Shown here one piece after another: positions 34,491 to 47,243 of a stretch of DNA of 54,791 nt (its first letter is position 1; each line of letters opens with the position of its first letter). A model generated the notes under the pieces. The model worked only from the letters and a program-made list of their open reading frames with translations. It was not told the DNA's origin and made no database searches. The position numbers and the translations under genes are program-made. The DNA is from Gammaproteobacteria bacterium RIFCSPHIGHO2_12_FULL_39_24 (GTDB lineage Bacteria; Pseudomonadota; Gammaproteobacteria; Coxiellales; Coxiellaceae): the NCBI GenBank assembly GCA_001802455.1, contig MGXZ01000013.1, positions 78,071 to 132,861 of the forward strand, read 5' to 3'.

Positions 34491-35878
34491 GCAGTGTAGG
34501 TGTGGGTGTGAGCACGTATCTTTTTTACGACATTGAGACCACAGGTCTCAACAAATGTTTTGATCAGGTGCTGCAATTTGCAGCCATCCGCACAGATAAA
34601 AAATTAAAAGAAATAGAGCGCCATGCAATTCAAGTGAAATTAAATTGTGATATTATTCCTGCGCCACAAGCGGTTATGACGCATCGCATCGGCGTCGAGC
34701 AATTTTCACAAGGCGTCAATGAACTTGATGCTATTCAAAAAATTCACACACTACTCAACACACCTAACACAATCAGTGTAGGCTACAATTCACTTGGTTT
34801 TGATGATGAATTTTTACGATTTTCTTTTTATCGCAATTTATTTCCACCTTATACACACCAATACGCGAATGGCTGTGGACGCATGGATATTTATCCTATT
34901 ACCTTGCTGTATTATTTATTTAAACCAAATCATCTTCTTTGGCCCACTCAAAATGGATCAGTTAATTTAAAATTAGAAAATCTGAATACGGGTAATCAAC
35001 TTTTTAAGGGGCAAGCGCACAATGCCATGGTTGATGTTGAAATCACATTGGCACTGGCAAAAAAATTATTTGCAAATAAAACTATGTGGGATTTTGTTTC
35101 CGGTTATTTTGAAAAAAAATCAGATGAAGCGCGCATAGCGAATAATACTATTGGATTAATGGTCAATGGAAAAATAGGATTTCAATCCCACTTTATTGCA
35201 CCCGTCATTCATCTTGGGCAACATCAACACTACAAAAATCAATCGGTGTGGTTGCGATTGGATGATGATAACTTGAGAAAAACAGCAGCAAATACCGATA
35301 TTGTTTTGACAACGAAAATAATAAAAAAAAGATTAGCTGAACCACCTATTTTTTTGCCGCTTAAAGATCGTTATCTTGATTTATTATCCGATGAGCGAAA
35401 AAAAAGTGTCGCTGATAATCAACAATGGTTATCGACACATCCAGAGATACTCAAAAAAATAACTGATTATTATCAACATGAAAAATACAAACTCATTCCA
35501 GAACGCGATGTTGATGCCGCATTATATGACATCGGCTTTGCAACACCACAAGAAGAAAATTTATTTAAGCAATTTCATGCGGCAAAACCTACTGACAAAG
35601 AATCCATTGCCAAGCGCTTTCCGAATAAAATACGACAAATGCAAGCGCTTCGCATCATTGCACGACATTTTCCTGAAGTGCTCTCACAGGATGCGAAAAT
35701 TGAATTTGATATGTACCTTCAATCAACACCGATTGATTTTCGCGGAGAAAAGAAATTAACAAAAGAAGGCGCATTATTCAACATAGAAGAATTATTAAAT
35801 AATGCCTCCTTGGATTCAGAACAGCAGGGTTTATTAAAAGAATTAAAGGGGTTTATTCAACATGCTGGCGGTCGCTAG
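34487..35878 (+). CDS. sbcB: Exodeoxyribonuclease I
   Basis: ExoI digests single-stranded DNA 3' to 5' in mismatch repair and recombination. The DEDD exonuclease motifs are YDIETTGLN (Exo I), YNSLGFDDEFLRF (Exo II) and HNAMVDVEITL (Exo III), followed by the SH3-like and C-terminal domains typical of the family (463 aa). No ATG is available: the start is TTG at 34487, overlapping the exporter stop as TTGA, or GTG at 34508. The ambiguous N-terminus (SSVGVGVS) comes from a GTGTGGGTGTG simple repeat. Confidence 0.93.
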   Translation: MSSVGVGVSTYLFYDIETTGLNKCFDQVLQFAAIRTDKKLKEIERHAIQVKLNCDIIPAPQAVMTHRIGVEQFSQGVNELDAIQKIHTLLNTPNTISVGYNSLGFDDEFLRFSFYRNLFPPYTHQYANGCGRMDIYPITLLYYLFKPNHLLWPTQNGSVNLKLENLNTGNQLFKGQAHNAMVDVEITLALAKKLFANKTMWDFVSGYFEKKSDEARIANNTIGLMVNGKIGFQSHFIAPVIHLGQHQHYKNQSVWLRLDDDNLRKTAANTDIVLTTKIIKKRLAEPPIFLPLKDRYLDLLSDERKKSVADNQQWLSTHPEILKKITDYYQHEKYKLIPERDVDAALYDIGFATPQEENLFKQFHAAKPTDKESIAKRFPNKIRQMQALRIIARHFPEVLSQDAKIEFDMYLQSTPIDFRGEKKLTKEGALFNIEELLNNASLDSEQQGLLKELKGFIQHAGGR

Positions 35879-35884
35879 CGCTCG

Positions 35885-36205
35885 TTATTTTTTCGCTGGC
35901 ACAGGTGCCACCGCCTTTACCGTTTCAGTTTGTACTTGCTTAATTTCATTGGTTAACTGCACTTGCATTGCCTGCATTTCAGTTTGCAAATGTGTAATCT
36001 GTCCTTGTATTTGTTTCTGCATATCGCCGATGGCTTTTTGCGTCGTCGCTTGTTGTTGCGCTATCGCTTGGTGCATTTCTGCTTGCACTTGCGTAATTTG
36101 TTTTTGCAATGTATCAATCGCAGCAGCACTGGGATTGGCAGCAAAAACAGATGCTGATACCAATAAACCCATGCTGACTCCTAAAAATCCTTCTGAAAAT
36201 TTCAT
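35885..36205 (-). CDS. Small secreted coiled-coil protein
   Basis: A signal peptide (MKFSEGFLGVSMGLLVSASVFA) is followed by an 84-residue mature chain rich in Gln and Ala. Heptad-like repeats (QKQITQVQAEMHQA, QKAIGDMQKQIQGQ, QTEMQAMQVQLTNE) indicate one long coiled coil, with a short Pro/Ala/Lys tail. No lipobox cysteine is present, so it should be free in the periplasm. I recognise no named family. GAGG precedes the ATG by 7 nt. It is convergent with sbcB, whose stop is 6 bp away. Confidence 0.75.
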   Translation of the reverse strand: MKFSEGFLGVSMGLLVSASVFAANPSAAAIDTLQKQITQVQAEMHQAIAQQQATTQKAIGDMQKQIQGQITHLQTEMQAMQVQLTNEIKQVQTETVKAVAPVPAKK

Positions 36206-36226
36206 TATCGCCTCCCTGATGTGTTG

Positions 36227-37621
36227 TTATATTCTAATCCATTTCAATATCCACGAAAATAGAAATGGCGCCAAACATCCCAATAATACACCAACACACA
36301 GAATAATTTCATACGTCATTAAATTGCCAACAGGAACCTGGGACGGTGGAAAAAAACCAATCACAACACCCAATAAACTAATAATCGCGCCAAGCGAACA
36401 CGTCACCCACAAACCTATTTTTCCACCCGGGATTAAAAATGCACGTGGACGATCAGGATATTTATATCGCAATACAATGGCAGCCGGAAACATCGCAATA
36501 TAAACCAATAAAGCTAATATCGATGTTATCGCCGTCAACACCCAAAACCCACTACTCACACTGGGCATCAAAATAAATACGGAGCAAATGAGTGTAAAAA
36601 AACCGCCTTGTAATAATAAAATGCGAACGGGCGTATTATTCTTCGATACCTTTCCTAATGCAGCAGGCAATAAACCATCACGACACGCGGCCAACATCCC
36701 TTTGCTGGGTCCAATCATCCAAGCCGCGGCACCACCAACAGCACCACATACAATTAACACCGCTAAAATTGGCATAAACCACGTCATGTGAAATGCAGCA
36801 AAAAACAAAGTGAATGCTTGCAATAATCCAGAAACAATATTGATTTTATTATCAGGCAACACAACATCAATCGCTAAAGAACCTAAAATTAATGTCACTA
36901 AAATTAAAATCATTGAATAAAAAACCGCTTTTGGATAATCACGTTGTGGATCTTTTACTTCACGCGCGTGCGAAGCGGACATCTCCATACCGACTAACCC
37001 ATACAAAATCGCAATAAATAAAACCAGGTTATTAATATTTTTAAAACTCGGGAAAAATGTTTTTGCTGAAAACGTCACTTGAATTGGTTTTCCTAACACT
37101 ACCCAAATAACACCTAATGTGATCACTAAAAACATAGGAACCAATGTACCCACGATCGCAGAAAAATTACTCAGCCAACTGGATGCTTGCATCCCCAAAC
37201 AATTGATAAGCGTGCAACCCCAAAAGACAATCATGATAACACTCAGCATATATAATTTACTGTGCGCTAGCGCGGGATTGATCGTGTAAGCAATTGTCAC
37301 AGCAATAACGGACATGATGGTGGGATACCATACAATGTTATAAAACCATTGTAACCAAATGGTTAAAAATCCAATTTTTTTTCCAAATGCTTCACGCACC
37401 CAAACATACACACCCCCGGTCTCTGACCACGCTGTTGCTAACTCAGCAGACACCAGAGATACCGGTAGAAAAAAAGTAATTGCGGCTAATAAGTAATAAA
37501 ACACAGCAGAAAATCCATATTCTGCACTGAAAGGTAATGTGCGCAAACTGTCGATGGCGATCACATTGATGGCAACGAGACTGAGAACGCTTAATGGTTT
37601 TTTAATGCTCATAATATTCAC
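36227..37621 (-). CDS. APC-superfamily amino-acid permease (GadC-like)
   Basis: A 464-residue integral membrane protein with about 12 hydrophobic segments. The first helix has INVIAIDSLRTLPFSAEYG, and ETGGVYVWVREAFGKKIGF follows, the pattern of the glutamate/GABA antiporter branch of the APC superfamily; AWMIGPSKGMLAACRDG is also typical. It probably exchanges or imports amino acids, which would suit a host-dependent bacterium that feeds on amino acids. Substrate cannot be told from sequence. It is monocistronic or cotranscribed after tsaB, with a heptamer repeat between them. Confidence 0.88.
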   Translation of the reverse strand: MNIMSIKKPLSVLSLVAINVIAIDSLRTLPFSAEYGFSAVFYYLLAAITFFLPVSLVSAELATAWSETGGVYVWVREAFGKKIGFLTIWLQWFYNIVWYPTIMSVIAVTIAYTINPALAHSKLYMLSVIMIVFWGCTLINCLGMQASSWLSNFSAIVGTLVPMFLVITLGVIWVVLGKPIQVTFSAKTFFPSFKNINNLVLFIAILYGLVGMEMSASHAREVKDPQRDYPKAVFYSMILILVTLILGSLAIDVVLPDNKINIVSGLLQAFTLFFAAFHMTWFMPILAVLIVCGAVGGAAAWMIGPSKGMLAACRDGLLPAALGKVSKNNTPVRILLLQGGFFTLICSVFILMPSVSSGFWVLTAITSILALLVYIAMFPAAIVLRYKYPDRPRAFLIPGGKIGLWVTCSLGAIISLLGVVIGFFPPSQVPVGNLMTYEIILCVGVLLGCLAPFLFSWILKWIRI

Positions 37622-37632
37622 ACTTTAATTTT

Positions 37633-37653
37633 CTGATAACTGATAACTGATTA
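37633..37653. repeat. GATAACT heptamer array between tsaB and the permease gene
   Basis: CTGATAACTGATAACTGATTA holds two GATAACT units and a partial third. The tsaB stop codon (37651-37653) is the last triplet, so the array sets the end of TsaB. It is another junction copy of the GTTATCN repeat. Confidence 0.85.
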
Positions 37654-38310
37654 TTTGTGGTTATGAACCACATGATGTCGAACATAATGCGGATGTGCGT
37701 CTTCAGGAGAAGTGATCTCACCACGCAAATATTTTGATAGAGCAATTGTTAACATTGCTTTTGCTTCCGGATAAATTGAAACATCGCTGGGCAAATTGTC
37801 AGAGAAATATTGCCATGCGTTTCCAGCGAAAATGCATCCTACTTCAGAAATTAATTTGGTGTCAAGCTGGCTGGGCGCACACAAGGTGTCTTCTTGTTGC
37901 GGCTGTACAACTCCATTGTCATCAGACGCATAAATGCCCCAATAAATTTCATGCATGCGCGCATCCCATCCCGAAATAATTTTTTTTGCACCCGTTTTTT
38001 CATATGCTACTTGTGCAATAATTTGTAATGTTGAAATCGAAATCACTGGAATGTGCAGTCCAAATGCTAATCCCTGCGCAAATCCGGTTGCTAATCGTAC
38101 CCCCATAAAACTACCAGGGCCGCATCCAAAAGCAATCGCGGTTAACTCAGTGCGCGTAATATTAGCTTCGTTTAATAAATCTTGAATCATCGATAATAAA
38201 AGCGCTGCGTGCTGATTCGGTACAATTTGAAAACGCGAATAAATTTTTTCGTCCACGTAAAGCGCCGCAGTACAAGCATGCGTTGCTGTATCGAAAGAGA
38301 GTAGATTCAT
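37651..38310 (-). CDS. tsaB: tRNA t6A synthesis protein TsaB
   Basis: TsaB (YeaZ) is the platform partner of TsaD in making threonylcarbamoyl-adenosine at position 37 of ANN-decoding tRNAs. Markers are MNLLSFDTATHACTAALY at the N-terminus, LNEANITRTELTAIAFGCGPGSF (about 47-70, the nucleotide-fold signature) and VRLATGFAQGLAFG. I start at ATG 38310, which matches the family; an ATG two codons upstream also exists. It is divergent from pabB, with a heptamer repeat between their coding cores. Confidence 0.93.
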   Translation of the reverse strand: MNLLSFDTATHACTAALYVDEKIYSRFQIVPNQHAALLLSMIQDLLNEANITRTELTAIAFGCGPGSFMGVRLATGFAQGLAFGLHIPVISISTLQIIAQVAYEKTGAKKIISGWDARMHEIYWGIYASDDNGVVQPQQEDTLCAPSQLDTKLISEVGCIFAGNAWQYFSDNLPSDVSIYPEAKAMLTIALSKYLRGEITSPEDAHPHYVRHHVVHNHK

Positions 38311-38323
38311 GGGCATCGGTAGT

Positions 38324-38343
38324 GATCAGTTATCAGTTATCCG
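38324..38343. repeat. Short heptamer repeat between tsaB and pabB
   Basis: GATCAGTTATCAGTTATCCG holds two and a half units of the GTTATCN repeat. It lies in the intergenic region of divergent genes and would be translated as SDQLSVI only if pabB began at the upstream ATG 38309, which I consider unlikely. Confidence 0.8.
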
Positions 38344-38356
38344 CACACAAAACTAT

Positions 38357-39679
38357 ATGCTACTCTATCGCACCATGCACACACAATTATTGCCTTATCA
38401 AAAAAATACAACTGAGCTTTTCGATCATTTTGTTCATTTACCCAATGCGATCTTACTCGATAGTTGCAAGCCCTCACCATCACAAGGACGATACGATATT
38501 ATCACCGCTGATCCCATTCATCTGATGAATGAATCTCATACTATTTTTTCTGATATTCAAAACCAATTATCGCAATTAAAAAATAGAATCCGAAATAATA
38601 ATGCATATCCATTACCTTTTACCATCGGCGCAATGGGATACCTGAGTTATGATGTTGCACGCACGCTTGAAAAAATTCCATCGATTGCTGCAGATGACAT
38701 TCCGTTACCAGCCGTTGTTGTAGGTATTTATGATTGGAGTATTGTCGTTGATCATGTTGAGAAAAAAATATTTTTAACAACAGTTAACACGGAAACACAA
38801 CAAAAAATTTTAACGCTATTAAAAACCAAACCGCGCACGCAAAAAAAATTTTCGCTTACCAGAAAATTTAAATCCAATATGACAGAGACAGAATATCATC
38901 GAGCATTTGCGATAATTAAAAAAAATATTGTTGCGGGAAATTGTTATCAAGTGAATTTGGCGCAACGATTTTCAGCTGAATTTGTTGGATCACCGTGGTG
39001 TGCTTATAAAATATTACGAGAAAAAAATCCAGCACCCTATTCTGCTTTTTTATCATTAGAAAATGACGCGATTTTATCTTGTTCACCAGAACGTTTCTTA
39101 AAAGTGGCTAACAGCCTCGTAGAAACCAAACCCATCAAAGGCACGGCAAAACGATTTTCAGATTCACAGCAAGATCAGCAATCAGCAGAAAATTTACTAC
39201 ACAGCGAAAAAGACCGCGCAGAAAATGTCATGATTGTAGATTTGCTACGAAACGATCTATCTCGCACGTGTACTGATATAACAGTACAACGGTTGTGCGC
39301 GCTAGAAAGCTTTCCAACGGTGCATCACTTGGTGAGTACGATTACCGGAAAATTATTGCCGCAAAAAACCGCGATTGATTTACTAGAAAAATGCTTTCCA
39401 GGTGGATCCATTACCGGCGCACCCAAAATTGCTGCGATGAAAATCATTGAGTCACTCGAACCACATCGACGTTCCGTTTATTGTGGTAGTATTTTTTATG
39501 CGGATATTACTGGCAATGTTGATAGCAATATTTTAATTCGTACTGCTGTTTGTAATCAACAAAAAATACATTGTTATGCCGGCGGTGGAATTGTATATGA
39601 TTCCGAATGTGAAAAAGAATATCGTGAAATACATATGAAAATTAAAAACATTATTCAAATACTGTCTCATCACGGATAA
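38357..39679 (+). CDS. pabB: Aminodeoxychorismate synthase component I
   Basis: PabB converts chorismate with ammonia to 4-amino-4-deoxychorismate for folate synthesis. The chorismate-binding domain fills the C-terminal half: NCYQVNLAQRF, FLSLENDAILSCSPERFL, ETKPIKGTAKR (the PIKGT lysine marks PabB over TrpE), MIVDLLRNDLSR and FPGGSITGAPKIAAM, ending in RTAVCNQQKIHCYAGGGIVYDS. I start at ATG 38357 (MLLYRTMH); the frame opens at 38309 but passes through the heptamer repeat. With folP this gives two folate genes in the window. Confidence 0.93.
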   Translation: MLLYRTMHTQLLPYQKNTTELFDHFVHLPNAILLDSCKPSPSQGRYDIITADPIHLMNESHTIFSDIQNQLSQLKNRIRNNNAYPLPFTIGAMGYLSYDVARTLEKIPSIAADDIPLPAVVVGIYDWSIVVDHVEKKIFLTTVNTETQQKILTLLKTKPRTQKKFSLTRKFKSNMTETEYHRAFAIIKKNIVAGNCYQVNLAQRFSAEFVGSPWCAYKILREKNPAPYSAFLSLENDAILSCSPERFLKVANSLVETKPIKGTAKRFSDSQQDQQSAENLLHSEKDRAENVMIVDLLRNDLSRTCTDITVQRLCALESFPTVHHLVSTITGKLLPQKTAIDLLEKCFPGGSITGAPKIAAMKIIESLEPHRRSVYCGSIFYADITGNVDSNILIRTAVCNQQKIHCYAGGGIVYDSECEKEYREIHMKIKNIIQILSHHG

Positions 39680-39686
39680 CGAGTGA

Positions 39687-40982
39687 TCAAAAATCCTTCC
39701 AACTCCCCGGAATAATATTGTACTGTCTGAAACGAAGACCATTTAATGCAGCTTGACTGGATAACGTAATGGTACCACTTTGATTCAAGACAGCGCCGCC
39801 ACTACCTGCAACACCCGCGCCAGCCGTTGACGTACCACTGCCACCTTGAATATTCAATCTATTGCCATAAATCAGACCGGTCACGGTTGCTGCTTGCGTA
39901 ATCGTTAAAGCACCATTCGCATAAACACCGCCAATAACAGTAGCCGCATTCATGGATGATCCTTGAATATCAACATTTCCATTCACCACAATTAATGCGG
40001 GATTATTAGTTGTTCCCGCATAAAAAGCACTTTGAAATGTAGCGGTATTGGTTGTGGGTGTATCATCTCCTGCCGTACTCATATCCAAATAAACAATTTT
40101 CCCCGCCCAAGCATTACTACCTGAACTACTGGTCGTGTTTGAATAAGTTGTATTGCCACCAGGTCGTAAAATGATATTGGCATAGTTAGCAAAATTCGTA
40201 ATGGCATCGCCCAAATAAGTTGTTTGCATTTGTGCATTGGTCATTGCAGCCACTCCTGCAGTATTTTGTTGTATGGTAGGAGAATAAGTAGCAACAGGAG
40301 AATGGCGATTCAAGGTTGTACCACCAGCAATCACCGTTGCACTATTTGCAAACGTCAAAGCGCCACCCGATATAACCGCAACTGTCGCACCAGTAGAACT
40401 CGCTGTGAGATTACTACTTTGCGATAAAGAAACTGCACCGCTGGTCACCAGGGGAATTGAGCTGGCACCACTTCCGGAGGGAGGGGGATAATTAATCGCT
40501 GAACCATACACGTATGATTTCACTATTGCGCTCACGGTGCGCGTTGCACTTCCATCGGCTGAAACACCATAAGACGTAATTTTAAGCGTAGTGGTATCGC
40601 TCGCTGTTACACATGAAAATTTCATGGTGTAAGTTGCATTATTGGATAATGTGGTTGTCGGACCTTCGGGTGAGGAAGTGCAAGCTTGCAAAGTGTTTGA
40701 TGCCAAACACACCGTATTAGATGCAGAAGCACATACATCCAATCCAGTCGGCGATGCATTTCCCGTTACCGATGATACATTTCTATTAAGATAAACCAGC
40801 GCAGAATCAACACCCGCTTGCGCTGCATTTAACGCATCGATATTATTTTCAGCACTGTCATAAATTTTATTTTCCGTCACGATTACTTGCGCGGAAAAAA
40901 GTGTCACGATCGTTATGACAAACAGAATGATCATAACAAACGCCAGGGCAACCATGCCTTTTTCACGAACACTACTGAACAC
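39687..40982 (-). CDS. PilX-like type IV pilus assembly or pseudopilin-like protein
   Basis: The N-terminus EKGMVALAFVMIILFVITIV resembles class III prepilin signals of PilX-type proteins: short basic leader, Gly, then a 20-residue hydrophobic helix with a Glu-rich continuation (VTENKIYDSAENNIDALNAA). The rest is Ser/Thr/Gly/Asn-rich beta structure with repeated small motifs (SGAVSLSQSSNL, GGALTFANSAT, NGALTITQAAT), probably a beta-helix or passenger domain, and four cysteines. It lacks the usual pilus gene neighbours (pilV, pilW, pilY1). The function could be pilus tip or surface adhesion. Confidence 0.65.
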   Translation of the reverse strand: MFSSVREKGMVALAFVMIILFVITIVTLFSAQVIVTENKIYDSAENNIDALNAAQAGVDSALVYLNRNVSSVTGNASPTGLDVCASASNTVCLASNTLQACTSSPEGPTTTLSNNATYTMKFSCVTASDTTTLKITSYGVSADGSATRTVSAIVKSYVYGSAINYPPPSGSGASSIPLVTSGAVSLSQSSNLTASSTGATVAVISGGALTFANSATVIAGGTTLNRHSPVATYSPTIQQNTAGVAAMTNAQMQTTYLGDAITNFANYANIILRPGGNTTYSNTTSSSGSNAWAGKIVYLDMSTAGDDTPTTNTATFQSAFYAGTTNNPALIVVNGNVDIQGSSMNAATVIGGVYANGALTITQAATVTGLIYGNRLNIQGGSGTSTAGAGVAGSGGAVLNQSGTITLSSQAALNGLRFRQYNIIPGSWKDF

Positions 40983-41061
40983 GGGATCCTCCCCTTTACA
41001 AGAACCAGTTCACTACGGATAATTATAGCCTGAAAATAATCCATATATCTCGCTGAAATAG

Positions 41062-43661
<2,600 letters not shown>

Positions 43662-43662
<1 letters not shown>

Positions 43663-44951
43663 TAACTTCTAAACAACCGCTCAAAATCCCTCTGCTGAAT
43701 TGTTAAATCCAAAATCCAACGACCTTCCTCATCAATACGCTCTGATTTCACCACATCCAGTTCGTACAATTTCGCGCGTAGTTTTCCTTGATCTGATTGC
43801 AGCAAAACTTGACAACGCACAACCCGTTTCGTCAGTAATTCCACCATGCCTTGTTGCAACAAATCCATTCCGCTATTTTTTGCCGCAGAAACCCAAACGC
43901 GTTTCGGTAATTTTTTTTCATCATAATCGATACGCGGCTTAAATTGTGTCGATAAATCAATTTTATTCATGACTTGCAATTGCGGCATATCATTCGCACC
44001 AATCTCATCTAATACGGCATTTACCGACTGAATAATGTCAGCACTATTTTCAGATTGCGAATCGATCACGTGCAACAACAAATCCGCTTGTCGTGTTTCT
44101 TCTAATGTTGCTTTAAATGCGGCAATTAATTCGTGCGGTAAATCTCGAATAAAACCAACGGTATCCGCCAACACTACTTTTCCAATGGTGGGTAAGGCAA
44201 TATTTCTGCATGTCGTATCCAACGTTGCAAACAAACGATCCGCCACATATACCGTCGCTTCAGTCAGCTGATTAAACAAAGTGGATTTTCCTGCGTTGGT
44301 GTAACCTACAATAGAAATAATGAGCATTTCTGATTTTGCGCGTGCACGACGATTTTGCTCGCGTTGATGAGATACTTTTTCCAGGCGTTTTTTAATGGTT
44401 TTAATACGTTCCGCCACCAAACGTCGATCGGTTTCTAATTGCGTTTCACCCGGACCACGCAATCCGATTCCTCCTTTTTGTCTTTCTAAGTGTGTCCACC
44501 CGCGAACCAATCGCGTACTGATATGTTGTAGCTGTGCTAATTCAACTTGTAATTTTCCCTCAAACGTTCGTGCACGTTGCGAAAAAATAGTTAAAATTAA
44601 TTCTGCTCGATCAATCACGCGACATTCAAATAATGCTTCACAATTGCGCGCTTGCGCGGGTGATAAGGTGTGATTAAAAATCACAACGTCAATGCGGTGT
44701 GATTTTACACTTTCCGCAATGGTTTGCGCCTTACCCTCTCCCACAAAATATTTTGAGCTGGCGACACGTAACGTTCCTGTCACCATTTCAATAATTTTTG
44801 CATTGGCGGAAACAACCAATTCTTCAAATTCAGCTAACTGTTCTTGAAAATGCGCGCGAGCAGCAACCGTGGATTTTTCCATTAAACGCATTTGTACCAG
44901 TACAGCGCGTTCGCCGCCTTTTTCGCGTGTGATAAAAAATTCTTTGGTCAT
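43662..44951 (-). CDS. hflX: Ribosome-associated GTPase HflX
   Basis: HflX splits stalled 70S ribosomes under stress. The N-terminal HflX domain ends in GGIGLRGPGETQLETDRR, and the G domain has GYTNAGKSTLFN (G1), DTVGFIRDLP (G3) and MNKID (G4). Length from ATG 44951 is 429 aa; the longer frame from 44993 begins inside lolD. It starts 4 bp after the lolD stop, so it may be cotranscribed. The usual neighbour hfq is not adjacent. Confidence 0.94.
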
Positions 44952-44955
44952 AATT

Positions 44956-45654
44956 TTAAGTGTGGGTGTGAGAATGAGATCGCAAGGTGCCATTTCCCAA
45001 TATCAACACCCGATCACATCGCTTCGCAAGTGCTTCATTGTGCGTCACGATGACAAAACTAGTTTGATGTTCATGATTTAATTGCAACATTAATTCAAAA
45101 ATAATATTTGCCGTTGCGTGATCTAAATTTCCCGTCGGCTCATCTGCCAAAACACACAGGGGTTGATGCACCAGTGCGCGTGCAATCGCAACACGCTGAC
45201 GTTCACCGCCCGATAATTCTCCAATACGATGTGTCATGCGATTTTTCAACCCTACTTTTTCTAAAATGGTTTCTACTTTTTCATTCACCATTTTTTTGGG
45301 TGCTGAAGCAATCCACAATGGCATGCACACATTTTCAAACGCATTAAATTCCGGCAATAAATGATGGAACTGATAAATAAAACCCAAATAACGATTGCGT
45401 AATACACATTTTTCACGCTCATTTAATTCAGCGATTTTTTTTCCCGCAACACTGACTTCACCTTGCGTTGGTTGATCCAATCCACCCAGTAATTGCAACA
45501 AGGTTGATTTTCCAGCGCCGGATGCGCCGATGATCGCAACGGTTTCGCCGGCAGTAATATTCAATGAAATATTATTAAAGACATTCACACATAAATCGCC
45601 ATCGCGATATGTTTTGCTTAATTGATGACATTGAATGACAAAATTATTTTTCAT
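44956..45654 (-). CDS. lolD: Lipoprotein-release ATPase LolD
   Basis: LolD powers LolCDE, which extracts lipoproteins from the inner membrane toward the outer membrane. Walker A is GASGAGKSTLLQ (about 43-54), the signature LSGGERQRVAIARAL (about 144-158), Walker B LADEPTGNLD and the switch THNEA. The LolD-type linker QFHHLLPEFNAFENV is typical. The tail RSHSHTHT is encoded by a GTGTGGGTGTGA simple repeat at the gene end. It follows lolC across a heptamer palindrome. Confidence 0.95.
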   Translation of the reverse strand: MKNNFVIQCHQLSKTYRDGDLCVNVFNNISLNITAGETVAIIGASGAGKSTLLQLLGGLDQPTQGEVSVAGKKIAELNEREKCVLRNRYLGFIYQFHHLLPEFNAFENVCMPLWIASAPKKMVNEKVETILEKVGLKNRMTHRIGELSGGERQRVAIARALVHQPLCVLADEPTGNLDHATANIIFELMLQLNHEHQTSFVIVTHNEALAKRCDRVLILGNGTLRSHSHTHT

Positions 45655-45661
45655 ATTTTTT

Positions 45662-45724
45662 GTTATCTGTTATCTGTTATCGGTTAAATCGCGCCTCAGA
45701 TACTGATAACGGATAACGGATAAC
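45662..45724. repeat. Palindromic heptamer element between lolC and lolD
   Basis: GTTATCT, GTTATCT, GTTATCG, then a core GGTTAAATCGCGCCTCAG, then GATAACG, GATAACG, GATAACC. The arms are complementary, so the mRNA would form a long hairpin in the lolC-lolD spacer. The core ATCGCGCC matches the elements at 29814 and 31227. Confidence 0.9.
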
Positions 45725-45727
45725 CGA

Positions 45728-46975
45728 TTACTCATACCTCAACGCCTCAGCCGGTTGTGTGCGAAATGCAATAATGGCAGGATAAATCGTGGCAATTAAA
45801 CAAAAAGCCATTGTCGCTGCACACACTTCTATTACGTCTTTTAATACGATTTTTGAAGGAACAAAATTAATAAAGAAAACATCGGAACGCACAAACTGGA
45901 CATGAAAAAGCGTTTGTACGTAATTAGCAATAGCAGTAATGCTGGATGACAACAACAAACCACCCATTAATCCTAGCGCAATTCCCAACAAACCCACGAC
46001 AGCGCCTTGCACAACAAAGGTCATCATAATGCTGAATGGTCTCGCACCCAATGTGCGCAAAATAGCAATATCAGCGCGTTTATCATTCACCACCATGACG
46101 AGTGTCGACACTAAATTAAATGCGGCAACTGCTACGATCAATAGCAAAATCACAAACAACATGATTTTTTCCATCGCGAGCGCTTGGAAAAACGCACCAA
46201 ACTGCATCGTCCAATTCGTAATAGCAAAATCAGGTGATAATCTATTTTGTAATTGATGTGTCACCTCTCCCGCTTCATATAAATTATGCAAGCGAATATG
46301 CACACCACTGTCACGTTGTCCCAGTAAAAACAGGGTTTGCGCATCAATCATATTAATAAACATCACGTTTGAATCATACAATCCACCCGTTGTGTGATAA
46401 ATACCACTGACGCGAAATGTTTTATATCTCGGAAAAACACCTACCAAAGTAACATTCGTCTGTGGTGTGAGAATAGTGATTTGATCACCGATCTGTAACG
46501 ACAATGAACGCGCCAACGCTTCTCCAATCACCACGTTAAACTTTCCCGGCTGCAACGAATCAATGCTGCCTTGCACGACATGCTCATTCAATTTTGATAC
46601 GCCTTTTTCAAGCAAAGGCACGATGCCCATCAAACTCACGCCAGCAAATTGCTTGCCTTGCATCACCATACCGTTACCGCTGACATAAGGTGCTGCATTA
46701 GCAACATCGGGTAATGTTTTCACTTTAGTCATTAATGATTGCCATGCTGTCGACATATCTTGCTTCGTGAAGACTGTCACTGCAGGCGTAATCGCGAAAA
46801 ACTTGTCACGAATCTGTTGATCAAAACCATTCATCACCGATAACACCGTAATGAGCACAGTGACGCCGAGTGCAATACCAAGCAGTGAAGCAAGGGAAAT
46901 AAACGAAATAAAGTGATTGCGCCGCTTCGCGCGCGTGTATCGCAATCCGATGATGAGAGAAAGTGGTGTTTTCAT
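45728..46975 (-). CDS. lolC: Lipoprotein-releasing ABC permease LolC/LolE
   Basis: The protein has the MacB/FtsX layout: one N-terminal helix (about 21-50, SLASLLGIALGVTVLITVLSVMNGF region), a periplasmic domain of about 200 residues and three C-terminal helices. The N-terminal IGLRYTRAKRRNHFISFIS and the C-terminal TQPAEALRYE are typical of LolC/E. I start at ATG 46975 (MKTPLSLI). Only one permease gene is seen here, so the complex may use one permease type (LolF-like) or the second gene lies elsewhere. Confidence 0.93.
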   Translation of the reverse strand: MKTPLSLIIGLRYTRAKRRNHFISFISLASLLGIALGVTVLITVLSVMNGFDQQIRDKFFAITPAVTVFTKQDMSTAWQSLMTKVKTLPDVANAAPYVSGNGMVMQGKQFAGVSLMGIVPLLEKGVSKLNEHVVQGSIDSLQPGKFNVVIGEALARSLSLQIGDQITILTPQTNVTLVGVFPRYKTFRVSGIYHTTGGLYDSNVMFINMIDAQTLFLLGQRDSGVHIRLHNLYEAGEVTHQLQNRLSPDFAITNWTMQFGAFFQALAMEKIMLFVILLLIVAVAAFNLVSTLVMVVNDKRADIAILRTLGARPFSIMMTFVVQGAVVGLLGIALGLMGGLLLSSSITAIANYVQTLFHVQFVRSDVFFINFVPSKIVLKDVIEVCAATMAFCLIATIYPAIIAFRTQPAEALRYE

Positions 46976-47243
46976 GGAAATCATCATACCGAAATGCGTC
47001 TCAATTCGCTACGTGAAGCGGAAATGAGAGTGTTTTTTCACTTTTTTGATTTTAGAAAATGCTCGATCGCCACTCGCGCTAGCACCCTCAAAACGATAGA
47101 TGAAATTAATGCTTAAATTCTTCGCCTAACACAGTTAAAATGAAATCAATAAAAAGCTGGAGTCACGAAACATTGCGTTGTATAGTGGCGAAGTTTTTTT
47201 TGGTAGTTCGGTTGAACAATTTAAAACACGCGAGGACGCAAAG